Below, one piece after another: positions 11,739-23,680 of a DNA stretch of 64,000 nt; position 1 is the stretch's first letter; each line of letters begins with the position of its first letter. Origin of the DNA: Phaeosaccion multiseriatum (taxonomy: Eukaryota; Ochrophyta, other classes); contig OZ218952.1 in the NCBI GenBank assembly GCA_965112735.1, positions 2,604,001 to 2,668,000 on the forward strand, read 5' to 3'. The notes below the pieces were generated by a model. The model did not search any database. It was not told the origin of the DNA and worked only from the letters and a program-made list of their open reading frames with translations. The translations under genes were made by a program, and so were the position numbers.

Positions 11739-13462
11739 ATGAGCTCTGTCGTTAGTGTACGAGAATGTCACTATGGAACACTGCAAGGAGGGGATGCAGT
11801 GCATCGCGTTGACCTCCTGGTGCTGCCATCGCCCACACAATCCGCCCAACCCGCGCCGCTCTTTCAAGTAAGCTTGCTCACATACGGCGCTACAATCCTC
11901 TCTGTTCAAACCCCGGACAGACAGGGACGAGTGCAGGAGGTGACGCTTCAGCACGACACATTGGCCCTCATTAGCGACGAGGATGAGCGCAGCACCAAGG
12001 CTTATAATGGCGCCATTTGTGGCAGAGTGGCGAACCGCATGGCTCATGCCAAGTGCAAGCTGAACGATAGAGGTACGGTCCTTTCTTTTTTCCTCATTGG
12101 CTGAGGTGAGTATGTATGACGGGGGCTGTGTGGTCCTATTTCGCATCGCTGGGGTCCATTTTGTTGTTCCACCGTATTCTCCTCTCTCTCTCTCTCTCTC
12201 TCTCTCTTCGTTTCAGAGTACTCTTTCCACGCGAACAACGGACCAAACTCGCTCCACGGCGGCAGGCTAGGCTTCGATAAAAAGGTCCGTCCATACTCAC
12301 AGTAGACTTCCAGTATATCAATCTTCCTTCAGCGGCTCAGTCAGCCGAAATACGGTCCATATCCATGGTTCCTTGGGGCCATCTGGACGACACAGTTTGC
12401 GAGTTGGTTGGTACCTAGGCCCTCTGGCTCACGCTTCGTATCGCAATCTGCTTCCGACCCCAGGTATGGGGCTATAGCATTCTGCCCGAGGGCGATGGAG
12501 TATCCTTCACCTACAGGAGCGCGGATGGTGAAGAGGGCTACCCCGGAACACTCGACGTCGAGGTGCAGTACAGAGTACACGCTCGGGCTGAGGAAGGAGG
12601 AGGAGGGGCAGCAGCAACAGCAGCAGGAGGAGGAGGAGGAGAGGGAGGCGGCCCCACTGTTTTTTACCTCTCCACGGATTATCGGGCAAAGAATGTCGAT
12701 GCAGAAGGCAAAGACACTGTGGTCAACCTGACCAACCACGCCTACTGGAACCTCAGCGGTGACTGCCAACGGAGGATACATAACCATATTCTGGACCTGG
12801 GCTGCAGCCGCTATCTGCCCGTGGATGATACGAGCATTCCTACCGGCGAGATGTTGCCCGTCGAAGGGACGGCCTTTGATTACCGAGTACGGCCGAGTAG
12901 CTGCTGCAGCAGTAGTAGCGGCGGCAGCGAGGCCTCCGCGGGGGGCAAGGCTCTGGCGAGGGCTATAGAGCAGATCGATGGCGGTGGAAAGCCCGGCTTG
13001 GATCACTGCTTCGTGGTGGATGCTACGGAGGAGGATGGCGCCTCAGGGCATGACTCTGGGAGGGGGGCGGCACTGCACCAAGACCCATGGCCGATGAGTG
13101 GTGATGATGAGGGAAACCCTGCCAACAAGAATCAGAAGCAGCTGCCGTTTGTGGCTCGGTTAGAGGACCCCACCAGCGGCCGCGTCATGGAGATGCGGGG
13201 GAGCCACCCCGGGGTTCAGGTGTACACGGCCAACTGGATGCCCGAGGAGCCTGTTGGGGACCAAAGCAGCAGCAGCAGCAGCAGCAACCTTTACACCCAT
13301 GTACAATGGGGGGGGGTAGCATTGGAGCCTCAGCAGTTTCCGAACGCCGCCAACACGGAGGGGTGGAGGGACAGCGTCTTGCTACCGGCAGGGGGGGCGG
13401 GATACTCGGAGCGCTGTGTCTACAGATTTACACAGAGCACGTCACAGACACCGACGGGCTGA
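11739..13462 (+). CDS. GALM: Aldose 1-epimerase (galactose mutarotase), three exons
   Basis: Interconverts alpha and beta anomers of aldohexoses. Exons 11739-12072, 12217-12284 and 12464-13462 join in frame to 466 residues. Family hallmarks appear in order: SLLTYGATILSV, GRVANRMA, NNGPNSLHGG (first catalytic-site histidine), LTNHAYWNL (general acid histidine), GLDHCFVV (substrate-binding aspartate) and GVALEPQQFPNA (general base glutamate). The protein is longer than typical 340-residue mutarotases because of three low-complexity inserts: a G/A-rich loop encoded near 12,600, a C/S/G-rich loop near 12,900, and a serine run near 13,270. Intron 1 carries a (CT)n tract just before its acceptor. 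There is no signal peptide, so it is probably cytosolic. Confidence 0.95.
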
Positions 13463-13995
13463 GAGGAGGAGAAGATGAGTCTGTGTTGTGTGTTTGTCAT
13501 GAGCGTATGTCGGCTTATTGGCTTGTCGGGCAGGCAGGGCAGGGCAGGACCGGCAGCTTACCTTTGACTCAATCCCCGGAAAATTGAACGCGCGCATTGG
13601 CCCACTCTCGTCACCACACATGCGCGCGTGCATTCACGTATTCACTAACGCCACCAGCAGTCACGCACGCACTCACACATACCCAAACGGCTCACTTTGA
13701 TGAGGACTCCTGCTACAGTACGTATGACACGCGTTCTTCAAAAGTACAGCCACCTCCAGTCAGTGTCAGTGTTCGGCGGGTGAGGGAGTGAGAGAGTGAG
13801 GGAGTAGGTAGGGGCACTTGATTCGGCCTTCCCTGGCCTAGGCCTAGGGCTAAGGCCGCCAGGTGTGCCTGGGGCCGACTAGAGATGTCGATGAACCTCG
13901 ACATCATCGTTGAAGGATTCGCTCTGGACTGTGTCACCATAGCAGGCCAGCAGGCCTCTATAAATGCGAGTCTTCCTTCAAGACCTCTCTACAAT
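13463..13995. other. Convergent intergenic region
   Basis: Lies between the 3' ends of the epimerase and the patatin-like gene. It contains a small palindrome-rich element around 13,835-13,860 (ggcctaggcctaggg) but no recognisable coding sequence. Confidence 0.5.
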
Positions 13996-14747
13996 CTAAT
14001 CACTCAAGGTCTTTCTCCGCTTCGAAGCTGTGGTGAAGCTCGCGTCGTCCGTAAGTTGCCTACCCTCCAGCAGGCCGGCGCCCCCCCTACCCCCCTCCCC
14101 GGCCGCCCGCTTCTCTTCCCCACTCCCCTCCCCCCCCTCCCTCTCCTCCTCTACCGCACCAACCACTGATGAAGACGATGCCTTCCGCTTCTCTCCCAGC
14201 ACAGTCGCAGACACGGCTCTGGGCAGTTGCATGGCCACGAAATGCCCCTCCTCCAAGCCCGTCTGCAGCGGCGTGTCTAGCAGCGCGGTCACCAGCCTCC
14301 TTGCCGCAGCCACAGCCAAGCCGCCCCTCTGCATCGCGAAGGGGTGCGGTGAAGGCATGTTGGTGAGCACAAGGCTTGTAATCGTCGTCCGTGGTGGTGT
14401 GGGTGGTGTTGTGGATGTTGTTGTGGATGTTGTTGTTGGCGTCTGGTGCGGGCCGGCGCTTGTTGTTGACTGTCGACACGCCATTTTCGATGGAGGAACC
14501 AGGGATGTAAAGTAAGGTCGGCATTTCCGAGTCTCCTCTGCCTTTTGTTCGTCCTCCTCCTGTTGGTCTCTTGGTGTGGGCGGATGGCTGGGCCCAAGTC
14601 TCATATTTGCATCGTCTTGTGGTCTTGCCCCTCCGCTCTCACTCGCCCCGCCACGGCTGCTTTCCCCGCTGCTGCTGCTGCTGCTGCTGCTGCCGCCACC
14701 ACTGCGACTGCTATTACTACTTCTACTCCTACTACTCCTACTGCTGC

Positions 14748-14780
<33 letters not shown>

Positions 14781-16215
14781 TATTGCTCATGGTTGCAGTG
14801 GTGGTAGTGCAATCCAGTGCCTCACTTGCCTCCTCTCGGCTGATGACTTGCTCAGGCACTGACATGAAGCTGATGTTGAGGATGCGGCGGCAGTCCTCCT
14901 TGTCCTGGGGAACGGCCCACAAGCCATCTCTGTCCTGCACCCCGCCGTCCACGAGCACGCCTTGGGGGTGCCACACTGGGAGGGGAGGGGAAGGGAGAGA
15001 CACATCATACAGTCTTGGTTAGCAAAGACACCAGCGCGGGGCAGAGAAGGAGGTGATGATGGCAGGTGCCTCGGCTGTCTGTCCTCCAACCGGCTTACCT
15101 GGAGCAAAGAGCAAGGGAAACGTGCAGCTCGCTCTGAGGGCCGGAGCCAGACGCCCTGTTTTGATGATGCGGGTACACAAGCGGGAGACGTCATAGCCCG
15201 TCACGGCGCAGGGAATGGGGCACTGCTCGAACGTCCGCACCCCCGCCGGCAGCTCTTTCTGTCACGACAAGTATTGCACGAAGCGGAAAGGATGGTTGAT
15301 TTATCAGTCAGTCAGTCAGTCAGTCAGTCAGTCAGTCAGTCAGTCAGTCAGTCAAAGATTGAGTCCACGGGGTAACTTTCCCAGTGGTTGGCTTCACTTC
15401 CAAACCCACAAACTAACACATTCAACAACTCACGTGCCCGTACCTCAATCAGTTTCTCAAAGAGCTTGCCCCGCAGTAGTCCCCCCAGCCCAGGTGGGTC
15501 CCAAAAGTCGTTGCGCCGGAACTTCAAAACGGTGTCGACCATGACCTATGTGGAGATGCAGGACAGGTAGGATGGAGAGCCATGAATGATACACAACACA
15601 TGCAACAGGATATGAACGCCTCTGTTGAGGTTCTGGAGAGTGCGGTAACTACCACAATGCTGATGCGATCCGCACCTCACAGTTCATGCCGGAGGCTACG
15701 AATCCAGCAACCAAAGCACCGGCGCTCGCTCCGCCTGCGAAGCTCACATTCTTGATCAGCCCCGCCTCCTCCAAGGCCAGAGCAGCCCCCATGTGAGCAT
15801 AGAAGCCAAAGAAGCCGGGAGCCATGGCCAGGGCAAACTTGCCGTCCTGAAGCCATTCTCGAAGAGTGGGCAGCTTGGTTGTCTTTGCATGGAGGTCACC
15901 GACATCATCGGCACCATCATCATCATCATCATCGTCATCATCGGCACCAGTGGCTTCAACATCAGCAGAGGGCCCTTGCGAGGGAGCATCTACCCCTTCC
16001 TCCTTGTCCTCCACTCTTACTTCTCTTTTTGTATTCTTTGTGGGACTGGCCTGCTGCAGAGAAGGAATTGCGCCTTCTTCCAGCTGTTTAAACTCCTCCA
16101 CTGGGTCCAGCAGGTCGTCTACGGCGCTCAGGATGCTGTGGCTCCGGCCAAAACCATCAGCATCAACAACAGGGATATTATCCTTCGCTTCGTCCATCCC
16201 CTCCCTGTCAGGCAT
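13996..16215 (-). CDS. Patatin-like phospholipase, four exons
   Basis: Predicted lipid acyl hydrolase with a Ser-Asp dyad. Exons 15676-16215, 15444-15545, 15099-15258 and 13996-14975 join to 593 residues. The nucleophile elbow is GGASAGALVAG (about S164), the oxyanion region is APGFFGFYAHMGAALALEEAG, and the catalytic aspartate is in VLVDGGVQD (about D277). Between them lie FWDPPGLGGLLRGKLFE and TFPLLFAP, typical of bacterial-type patatins. The last 300 or so residues are low-complexity S/T/P/G sequence without a recognisable fold and end near RKTLSD. An aspartate run at residues 92-100 comes from a CAT repeat. No signal peptide or membrane segment is evident. The intron between exons 2 and 3 carries a (GTCA)n tract. 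Substrate (membrane lipid or triacylglycerol) is unknown. Confidence 0.88.
15306..15357. repeat. (TCAG)n microsatellite in patatin-gene intron
   Basis: Perfect tetranucleotide tract of about 13 units lying in the intron between 15258 and 15444. The same motif recurs in introns of the PKG and JmjC genes. Confidence 0.9.
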
Positions 16216-17114
16216 CTTGATCTTTATGGTAACGTCATTCTCTCCTTATAGCGAGCACGCTTTCCTCTCTCCAACAGAGATCGTAATGGAGAGGCTATTA
16301 GAGAAAGGAGAAAAGGGAGGGAATAAAAGGAATAAGATTAAAAGGGCCGTTCGTGACTTTTTTTTTTTCATTTTTTTTGTGCTACAATTGTAAAAAGGGC
16401 AAAAGGTAAAATGTCGAGTAGAGCGAGTTTATGAGCCGATGGTATCGAAAAACTACCTTTCTCGAGCAGGGAAGGAAGTGTACAATGTCGACAGCTGGAA
16501 AGAGAAAACGGACGCTTAGGAGGCAGGGGCATGCGTGTCGACTGACGCAAAGGCCCAAAGGCCTACGTACGAGGCTCACCCCGCCGGGGTATCCAGGGGT
16601 ACAAGGAGTCAGCCCTAAGCAACCACTACTGTGGAAAGAAAAGGAGGCGACGCGAGTTCAGCGTCCCAAGAGTTGTAGCAAGTGCCGAAGAGCTCAGCGC
16701 GGTAAGGACAGCAAAGGGGCAGCCCAGCAGTTCACCGCGCGGAAAGGGCTGGCAGCGACAGCCTAAGCTTCCCCACCCGCCCGGCCCGGGGGGACTGGTG
16801 GGATTATCGGGAATCCATCGGGGTGGATGGGAGTCAGGGCGAGGCAGACGTGTATGCTTTGTTTTGGCGGACTGTGATAGCTACCGAAAACCGAAAACAG
16901 TTCCATTTCTTCCCCCTGTGTGCTCAAATCTGTACCAAAATTTCCGGGGCACACGACCCTGGAAATTCACAGGAAGTACCAAGAAAAGTCGAATCCGGGC
17001 GAGATGGGCCATATTTGAATTCGTCTCGCAAGAGCGGCGGTACAGGCTGGCTGTTCGTCCAGCCCTAACAGGGGGAAGTATCACGACGTGTTCTTGCACC
17101 TCACCCTCCGTGAG
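16216..17114. other. Intergenic region without recognisable features
   Basis: Upstream of the patatin-like gene. It includes an A/T-rich stretch with T and A runs at about 16,310-16,410. Open frames here are short and show no family similarity. Confidence 0.4.
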
Positions 17115-18447
17115 CTAGACGGCAGCCCAAGTGTTGAGTGCCTCCGGTGACTGCTCGCCTGGCGGCAAGCGGAGAAGGAACCGTAAGTGCTTGGTCTCTC
17201 CTTTCTTCCACTTCTGGGTCACGCCCACAGGCGACCACCTCGCCGCCGCGCTGTCTACGACGTTGGAGCCATGTTGTGGATAGTCGTCGACCACAAAGGC
17301 CTGTTTTGGGCAACACGCAGCTCTCATTGCACTCACGGCAGACGCGCCGACGAGGGGGTGGGCACGGAGATTCTTCCCGCCGATGGTGATGATCCCCGCG
17401 TTCTTCTCCTCGCAGAAGGTCTTGAAGACGCAACGGTCATGGCAGAAGAGCACTCGTTCCAGCTCTCTACCACCCACAACGGCCGGCAGCAGCCTGTCAG
17501 CCAGCAAGCACAGCTACGCGCCGATCTTGGTCCTCTCCCAACCAATGGAACCTGCGACGCGATGCGCACACACGAGAGTCGGAGGGTGTATGGAGTCGGA
17601 ACACTCGGGCAAAGGATACGGCGCCCACAAAAATCCGCTCCCCCCCTCCCCTTCTTGTGTCGCTCAGCCCCTCCCCCCCCTTTTCCTCAGTGACCGCCTC
17701 TACCGAGTGCGCCTTCCGCACACAAAGGTACCCACATACACTAACCTGACGGCGAGGTACATGCGGAAAATACTGTGGGCGAGCGCGTCGTTGCAGCGGG
17801 CCTCCCTGCCTCTCTCGCCGCCTTCATTTTACGGTCCCGACATGCGTTCATCTCATCGTCACAGACAATACTCTGGCTTGAAGAGGTAGTCTTTTGCCAT
17901 CACCAATGCGGCCTGTTCGAATTCGTCCAGGAGATGCGGAAGGTCCACCTGACTGTCCCAGGTGCTGCCTGAGGGCTGGCGGAGAGCGGCGTGGGCAGGA
18001 GGATTCACAGTGAGCAACGACAGGAGTGAGGAGAGCAGATGAAAAAGGAATCGATACGGGGTTACGCGCGCCCACGTCCACGCACGCAGCCAGTCCAAAG
18101 CAGCGCACTGCACACATCAACTCGAAAAAAGGCCCTCGGCCTACTCACAGCTGCTCTGTCAGCCTTGAACACGCTGCCAGATGAAGTCAACATGAAGCGC
18201 TCCAGCGTCACAGGAAGGAGTGGTGTTCCGCTAATTTCGCCAGGTCTTCGAAGGCGGTGGCCATCGAAACCTTTATGGTGCCCAGGTGCACCAGCCAGAT
18301 AAGTGAGCAACCCATTGCAGCAACACACCTCCTCGCTGCTGACGGAATCCTCAACGAGAGGCCGACGTTGGTATCATCACACAAGACAGGGATGAGGCGC
18401 CTCATCATGGTCATGGTCCTCAGCACGTTTCCCGGACGGCCATCCAT
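17115..18447 (-). CDS. Unrecognised minus-strand candidate gene, possibly broken
   Basis: Several coding-like stretches follow each other on the minus strand: a first segment from the ATG at 18447 (MDGRPGNVLRTMTMMRRLIP onward), then LPVTLERFMLTSSGSVFKAD ending at a GTGAGT donor, then DLPHLLDEFEQAALVMAKDY, then CNDALAHSIFRMYLAVR with a GTTAGT donor, and a last exon from about 17,504 to the stop at 17,115 (RVLFCHDRCVFKTFCEEKN, KAFVVDDYPQHGSN-like). I could not join them into one clean frame, and FEDLAKLAEHHSFL runs into a stop. The amino-acid composition resembles real protein rather than noise. Function is unknown; it may be a decaying gene. Borders are approximate. Confidence 0.3.
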
Positions 18448-18538
18448 CTCGCCCGTCCGGAGGGCGGTGCAGATTTAAAAAAACAAACAAACGAAACGGT
18501 CATTGACATATTTTTTCTATATTTTTTCTCCACCACAG

Positions 18539-21046
18539 ATCCAGATCATCGATCATCAAAAGAAAGAGAGACTGGACCTGCTCTGGACGAGGCGGAGGGT
18601 GCTGCGGCAAGAGGCACCAGGCCCACCAGCAGGACGAGCAGTCTCGAGCACGTTCCACCTGCAGGTGACGCTGGCAAGGTCGTGCCCCCTCTCTCCATTG
18701 AGGATGGTGGCTCTGAAGCGCAGCCGACTCCAGCCGCTCTCAAGCCCAAGCTGGATCAGAAGGGGCCAAGGAGGAGGATGGGGGAAGTGTCGCTGGAGTC
18801 GTCCGAGGACGCCTCTGAAGGCAGCAACGACCGCCAGTATCAGAGCATAAAGGAGGATGACGAGGACGACGAGAAGAGCTTGCAGGGGAGGGTCTCATCG
18901 TCCAAGGCGCGGAGGAGAGCGCGCAACAAGTAAGCCGAGGCATTGGGGGAGGTAACCATTGCATTTGTACTTTGTGCTTTGTGTATGTCGTCCACCCTCC
19001 AACACACACGGGGGCTACTTACGGACCCTCTACCTCCGACGGATGCCCTGAAGTGAGCTTCAACCTTGGAGCAGACAGGCGGAGGGTGGGGGACGGAGGC
19101 GTATTCCCACCTGCCGCCTTTCTTCACTGTGTGATGTGTGAAAGCAGGGCCCTACCTCTCTTTCCCTTTTCATGCGCCCTCGTTCTCATTTCCTCCGCCC
19201 TCGAATGGCCAACACGTGCAGGGGGGCGTGGTAGAGGCGGCTGGAACGACCACGACGACGACCGCGAAGCCCACGAAGACGATGCCCATCACACTCCGTA
19301 CAAGACGTAAGACCTCCCTTCTCAGCAAGGGTAGAGGCTTCCTTCGAGGGAACATGTCCGGCGGCCGCGGCCGTCAGAGCAGTGGCAATGGCAACAATAG
19401 CCACACCAGTACCATGAAGAGGACAAGCAGCAACAGGAGCAGTCGCAGCCCCAGTCGCAGTAGGAGTAGGGGCAGGCAGTAGGAGCAGAGCGAGACTGGG
19501 CGGGGAGGGGGTGGAGGGCGTCTCCGACGACGACTCACACACGAGCGCTGCTCAGCTCACCGAGGCTACCCTGGACAGTGGTGCTTCTGCAGCGGAGGAG
19601 AGTGGGCCGGAGGGGGGGGGGCACCGTGGTGAGGGGACTCGAAAGCCCGGGTAGGCCTGCGCTCGCGCCTCCTTGCAGGGAAGCAAATAGTGCTTAAGAA
19701 GACAAAGGTAAGAGAGACGGAGGGAGGGAGGTAAAGTGCCCGGGAAGAAGCTATCCAGACGGCGGTGGTTAGGATAGCTGGGACAAAGGCTGGGAAGAGC
19801 AGAGTGCGCAAAAGTGGAGGTCGCTCCCTTCCATCCCTTCCGTGCTTACTTACTTCCCGAGCCATCTGTCTTTCCTCGCCCCTTCGCTTCCTCTTTCCCT
19901 CCCCTCCCCCCCCCCCCGCCCTCTTTCCCTCCCTCCCCTCCTCCCCTCCCCTCCCCTCCCTCTCTGTCCTGTGTGTCCAGAGCAAGGCGGGGGGCCTCCG
20001 CCCCTTGCAGTCCGACAGCTCCTCGTCGGATTGTTCCGCGGTGAGCTCCGACGACTCAGACCATCAGGGCGAGCAAGTCGATGCTTAGGGAAAGCCCATT
20101 CGGCGAGGGGGTGACGAAGAGGGGGGCGGGGGCGGAAACGTAAACGACGAAGACGGTGATGCAGGAGGCAGCAAGAGGAAAAGCACAAGCAGTAGGCACA
20201 GCGCAAGAGCCAACAGCAGGAGCAGCCACAGCCGCGCCAGTCGTAGTAGCAGCACGGGCAGGACGAGAAGAACGACGGCGAGCGACGGTACCCATGCCTC
20301 CACCCCTGGGGGGGGGCGGCAGGCCGTGTTGGGCTATCCACTCTCCTGCTCGATAGGTGCGTGTGTTTGCTGTCATCTGTGATTACTCTCCTGCTGTATC
20401 ACCACCGGCTGCTGTTGCTGCTTGTCTTGCTCTTGTCGTGACCTGAGCCCATGCATCAATTCCTCCCTCCCTCTCGTCCCTCCCCCTCCCCTTCCCTCCC
20501 CTACAGTGTCGTCAGCTCACCGCTGTCGGCCTTGGCTCAAGCTGGGCAGAGCCTAAACGAGAGACGAAGAGCCTTCGAGCAGCAATCACTCATGTGAATG
20601 CTTGACGACGCCGCGTATCAAGTCTTTGCCCCTTTCGTGGCGGAGGACCATTCACCAGAATGGGGTTGCGACCCCAACCGTCATCACTGGAATGGACCTG
20701 TGATGGCAGTCTCTGCTCATCTAGAGAAAGGAGAGGAAGGGGAAGAACAGAAGCAGACGGGTCTGTCCGTGGCTTTAGCGGAGGCGAGAGGCACAGGAGA
20801 ATGGACGAGGTGGAGGAGGTGGGCGAGGTGGAGGAGGTGGACACGCACCACCCCAATGTGGCCCAAATGATGTCATCACGCTCAAGGTCGGGGGAATTGA
20901 GTCGCATGGAATGGACTCACGAATAGTGAAGCCTATGGTGAGGATTCACTTGGTGGATGCGGAGACGGGGCGCGATTTGGCCAAGAGAACGGAGGGGCGG
21001 AGTGGAGGAGGGGGCAACATGCGCGGTGGAGGAGGAGAAGGGCACA

Positions 21047-21081
<35 letters not shown>

Positions 21082-22260
21082 AGGAGGAGGAGGAGGAGTT
21101 GGGGGCGACCCTTCTACTAGCAGGGGGGCAGCAGCCGCAGGGTGGGAAGAGGAGACTCAGTGATAGGAGGGGCGGGGGAAGTGGAAACCTAAACCTCAAC
21201 CGTTACCTCGACGATGACTTCGAATGGAGAGGTCCTTGGAGGGTAGCCAGAGCGATGAGTACGACGACGACGACGATGATGATGATGATGACTACAGCGG
21301 AGGGGGTGGAGGGTCACACACGTGGAGCAGGAGGAGGAGGAGGAGGAGGGGAGCTCGGCAAGCGGAGGAGGAGGGGGACGGCTTCGCCGAGGAAGAGCCC
21401 TGGGGGACAACGACGGCGTGGGGGGGGGGGGGTAAGGAGAGCGACGGATTGAGTGGGTGCTTGGGTGGGTCGGTGGGTGCGTGAGTGGGTGATGAGTGAG
21501 TGACTGAGTGACTGAGGGAAAACTTTTCCCTCCTCTCCCTCTCCCCCCCTCCCTCCCTGAGAGCACCACCTGTTGGCGTTACAGCAACACAGGTAGCCTC
21601 ATGTCCCCACCGGACACCTGCTCGCTGTTACAGACCATTCCCCCTGTCTCCACACGACCGTGTGTCATGCAGTCTCGCTCCTGCGCCCCTTGGTGAGTAA
21701 GTCCGCAATGAGAGAGGGAGGGAGGGAGTGCCGTAAGTCAGATGGTGAGCGAGTGAGTATGTTAGTGAGAAGGTGAGTGAGTTTGATTTGTGCCTCTCCC
21801 TCTGCCCCTCTCCCTCTCCCTCATCCTCTGCCCTCCCTCCCTGCCCTGTTTCTTTGCCTTTCCCGCTGCCCTGCCCATGCACCTCTACCCTTCCCTGCCC
21901 TGGCCATAGGAAGAAAGGGGGCAGGGGAAGGCGATGCGGCCGCAGCATGGGCAGCATCGGCAGCAGCAGCAGCAGTAGCAGCAGCGAAAGGCCAGGGAGA
22001 TGCACTGTCGCACTCGCAGACGCGGCCGGGAAGGGGGGCAACGGTGCCAAAGCGGCAAAGAAGCACAAGCGGCGGGAGCGGCGGCAAGCGGAGAAGGACA
22101 GGGGGGGGGGGGGGGAGAGCAACGAAGAAGCGAAGACGGCCCTGGCTCGTCTGACTCCAGCGAGGGTGCGTTTTACCCACCCGACGGCAGCGGAGACGAC
22201 AGGAGGTGGAAGAAGCGGGGGGCGCAGAAGGCGAGGGGGCAGGTCGGAGGGGCCATTCTC
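18539..22260 (+). CDS. Low-complexity, charged protein locus with a Jouberin (AHI1)-like segment; probably partial
   Basis: A chain of plus-strand exon-like segments rich in D, E, S, R and G runs through this region, for example 18,539-18,929 (SLESSEDASEGSNDRQYQ), about 19,480-19,620 (VSDDDSHTSAAQLTEATLDS), 19,981-20,086 (QSDSSSSDCSAVSSDDSD), 20,100-20,300 (SR-like), and 20,506-20,597. At about 20,855-20,995 the frame reads NDVITLKVGGIESHG then KPMVRIHLVDAETGRDLAKR, which resembles from memory the segment of Jouberin that precedes its WD repeats (ISHPMVKIHVVD...TGQYVKK in animals). No WD40 region follows. Exon joins are uncertain and no start codon was fixed. It may be a truncated or decayed ciliary gene, or a chance resemblance. 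Confidence 0.28.
21041..21100 (+). repeat. (CGG)n/(GGA)n trinucleotide tract
   Basis: About eleven CGG units are followed by GGA units. In the local frame this would encode an arginine run. Confidence 0.85.
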
Positions 22261-22570
22261 CTCCTCGCCTTCCACTGTACTTGTAAATGTACTGTACTAT
22301 CCTCGTCTTCGCCTCTCTCCTCCAGGGACACCGGCATGTGTGTCCGGCTAAATTATCTATCTCGTTTACTTCCATGTAACCCTTTCCCCGCATGGGTCCG
22401 CGAGCCTTACTTCTTCCATCAAGAAATTGCTTACTTAACTTCGTTACGTAATAAGTGAACACGTCCTCTCAATTCGAACCCTTGAAGTTTGTTGGGAGGG
22501 CATGCACCCACACCACTCAGTTCACAAGGAGAAGAGGAGGAGGAGCACGAGGTGAGCCACGGGAATGAGT

Positions 22571-23310
22571 GTAGCACTCCAATACGCAGGCCGGGGAAGG
22601 GGGTGAATATTCCTACTTGTCTCTCTCTCTGTGTGTGTATTTACGCCATGCGGAGCTGCGGAGGAGCAAGACTGCCCTCGCTCCGCCCGCAGCTCCGCAG
22701 CTTAGAGTCGTGTGTAGCACTCCAGTACGCAGGCCGGGGAGGGGGTGGGGTGAATATTCCTACTTGTCTCTCTCTCTGTGTGTGTATTTACGCCATGCGG
22801 AGCCGAGCTGCGGGCGGAGCGAGGGCAGTCTGTCGTGAGCGCTGTGGAGCAAGACTGCCCTCCGCCCGCAGCCAGCTCCGCAGCTTAGAGTCGTGTGTAG
22901 CACTCCAGCACGCAGGCCGGGGGGGGGGGCGGGGGTTAGTGGTCCTACTTTGTCTCTGTGTGTGTACGCCATGCTGCGGGCGGAGGGCAGGCTGCCCACG
23001 ACAAACGACGGACGACTGACTCATCCCGTGCCCCACTGTGTCACGTGCAATCCACCCCCCAGGTCGTCAAGTGCGGCCGTTAGGCTCCTCCTCCTCCCCC
23101 TCCGCCGCCTTCACCGACCACGAGGTAAGAAGCTATCGGAAGAGTGGCTGGAGTCGTGTGTAGTAGCATTCGAGAGCACGCAGCCACGCCAGCCAGGCCA
23201 TGCTGCCTGCGGCCGGAGCCGGACGACAGACGACGGACGACTGACTTATCCCATGCTCCGCTGTCACGTGCAATCCACCCCCCAGGTCGTCAAGCAAGCG
23301 CGGCCGTCTG
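22571..23310. repeat. Degenerate tandem array, three to four copies of a roughly 140-180 bp unit
   Basis: Each copy starts with gtagcactccaRtacgcaggc. Copies begin at 22,571, 22,714 and 22,897; a more diverged copy begins near 23,155. Inside are a (CT)n/(GT)n stretch, a gccatgcggag block, and GC-rich inverted segments built from ctccgcccgcag and ctgcgggcggag. Copies 3 and 4 end with the same cgacggacgactgactYatcc block and share gtcacgtgcaatccacccc followed by ccaggtcgtcaag. Nothing coding is convincing here. Confidence 0.8.
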
Positions 23311-23368
23311 CATCATGTATTGTAGCGGAGTAGTGTAGGCTATTAGCCCCCCCACACACCCACTCACA

Positions 23369-23680
23369 CAGGTGCCACACGGCACTGCAGGAGCGGGCGC
23401 CGTCCCCGCACACACACACACCGGGATGCGGGGAGACGGCGCGTCAGCATCCTGACCTGTTGGTGGGGGCAAGTATTGTAGCTAGCGGAGTAGTGCAGTT
23501 TTAGTTAGGCTTAGGCCCCAGGTGCCACACGGCACTGCAGGAGCGGGCGCCGTCCCAGCACCGGAGCAACCCATTGAGACTGCGACGGGGTCAAAACAAC
23601 ACCGTATTTAAGATCGCGAGCTCTGGGAGCGCAAGGTCGGGGCGGCCGTCAGCATCCTGACCTGTTGGTGGGGCAAGGAG
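23369..23680. repeat. Direct duplication of about 150-200 bp with diverged spacing
   Basis: Two blocks occur twice in the same order: caggtgccacacggcactgc (23,369 and 23,519) and gtcagcatcctgacctgttg (23,443 and 23,648). A tgtagcggagtagtg-like block also recurs near 23,320 and 23,480. This continues the repeat-rich zone that starts at 22,571. Confidence 0.75.
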
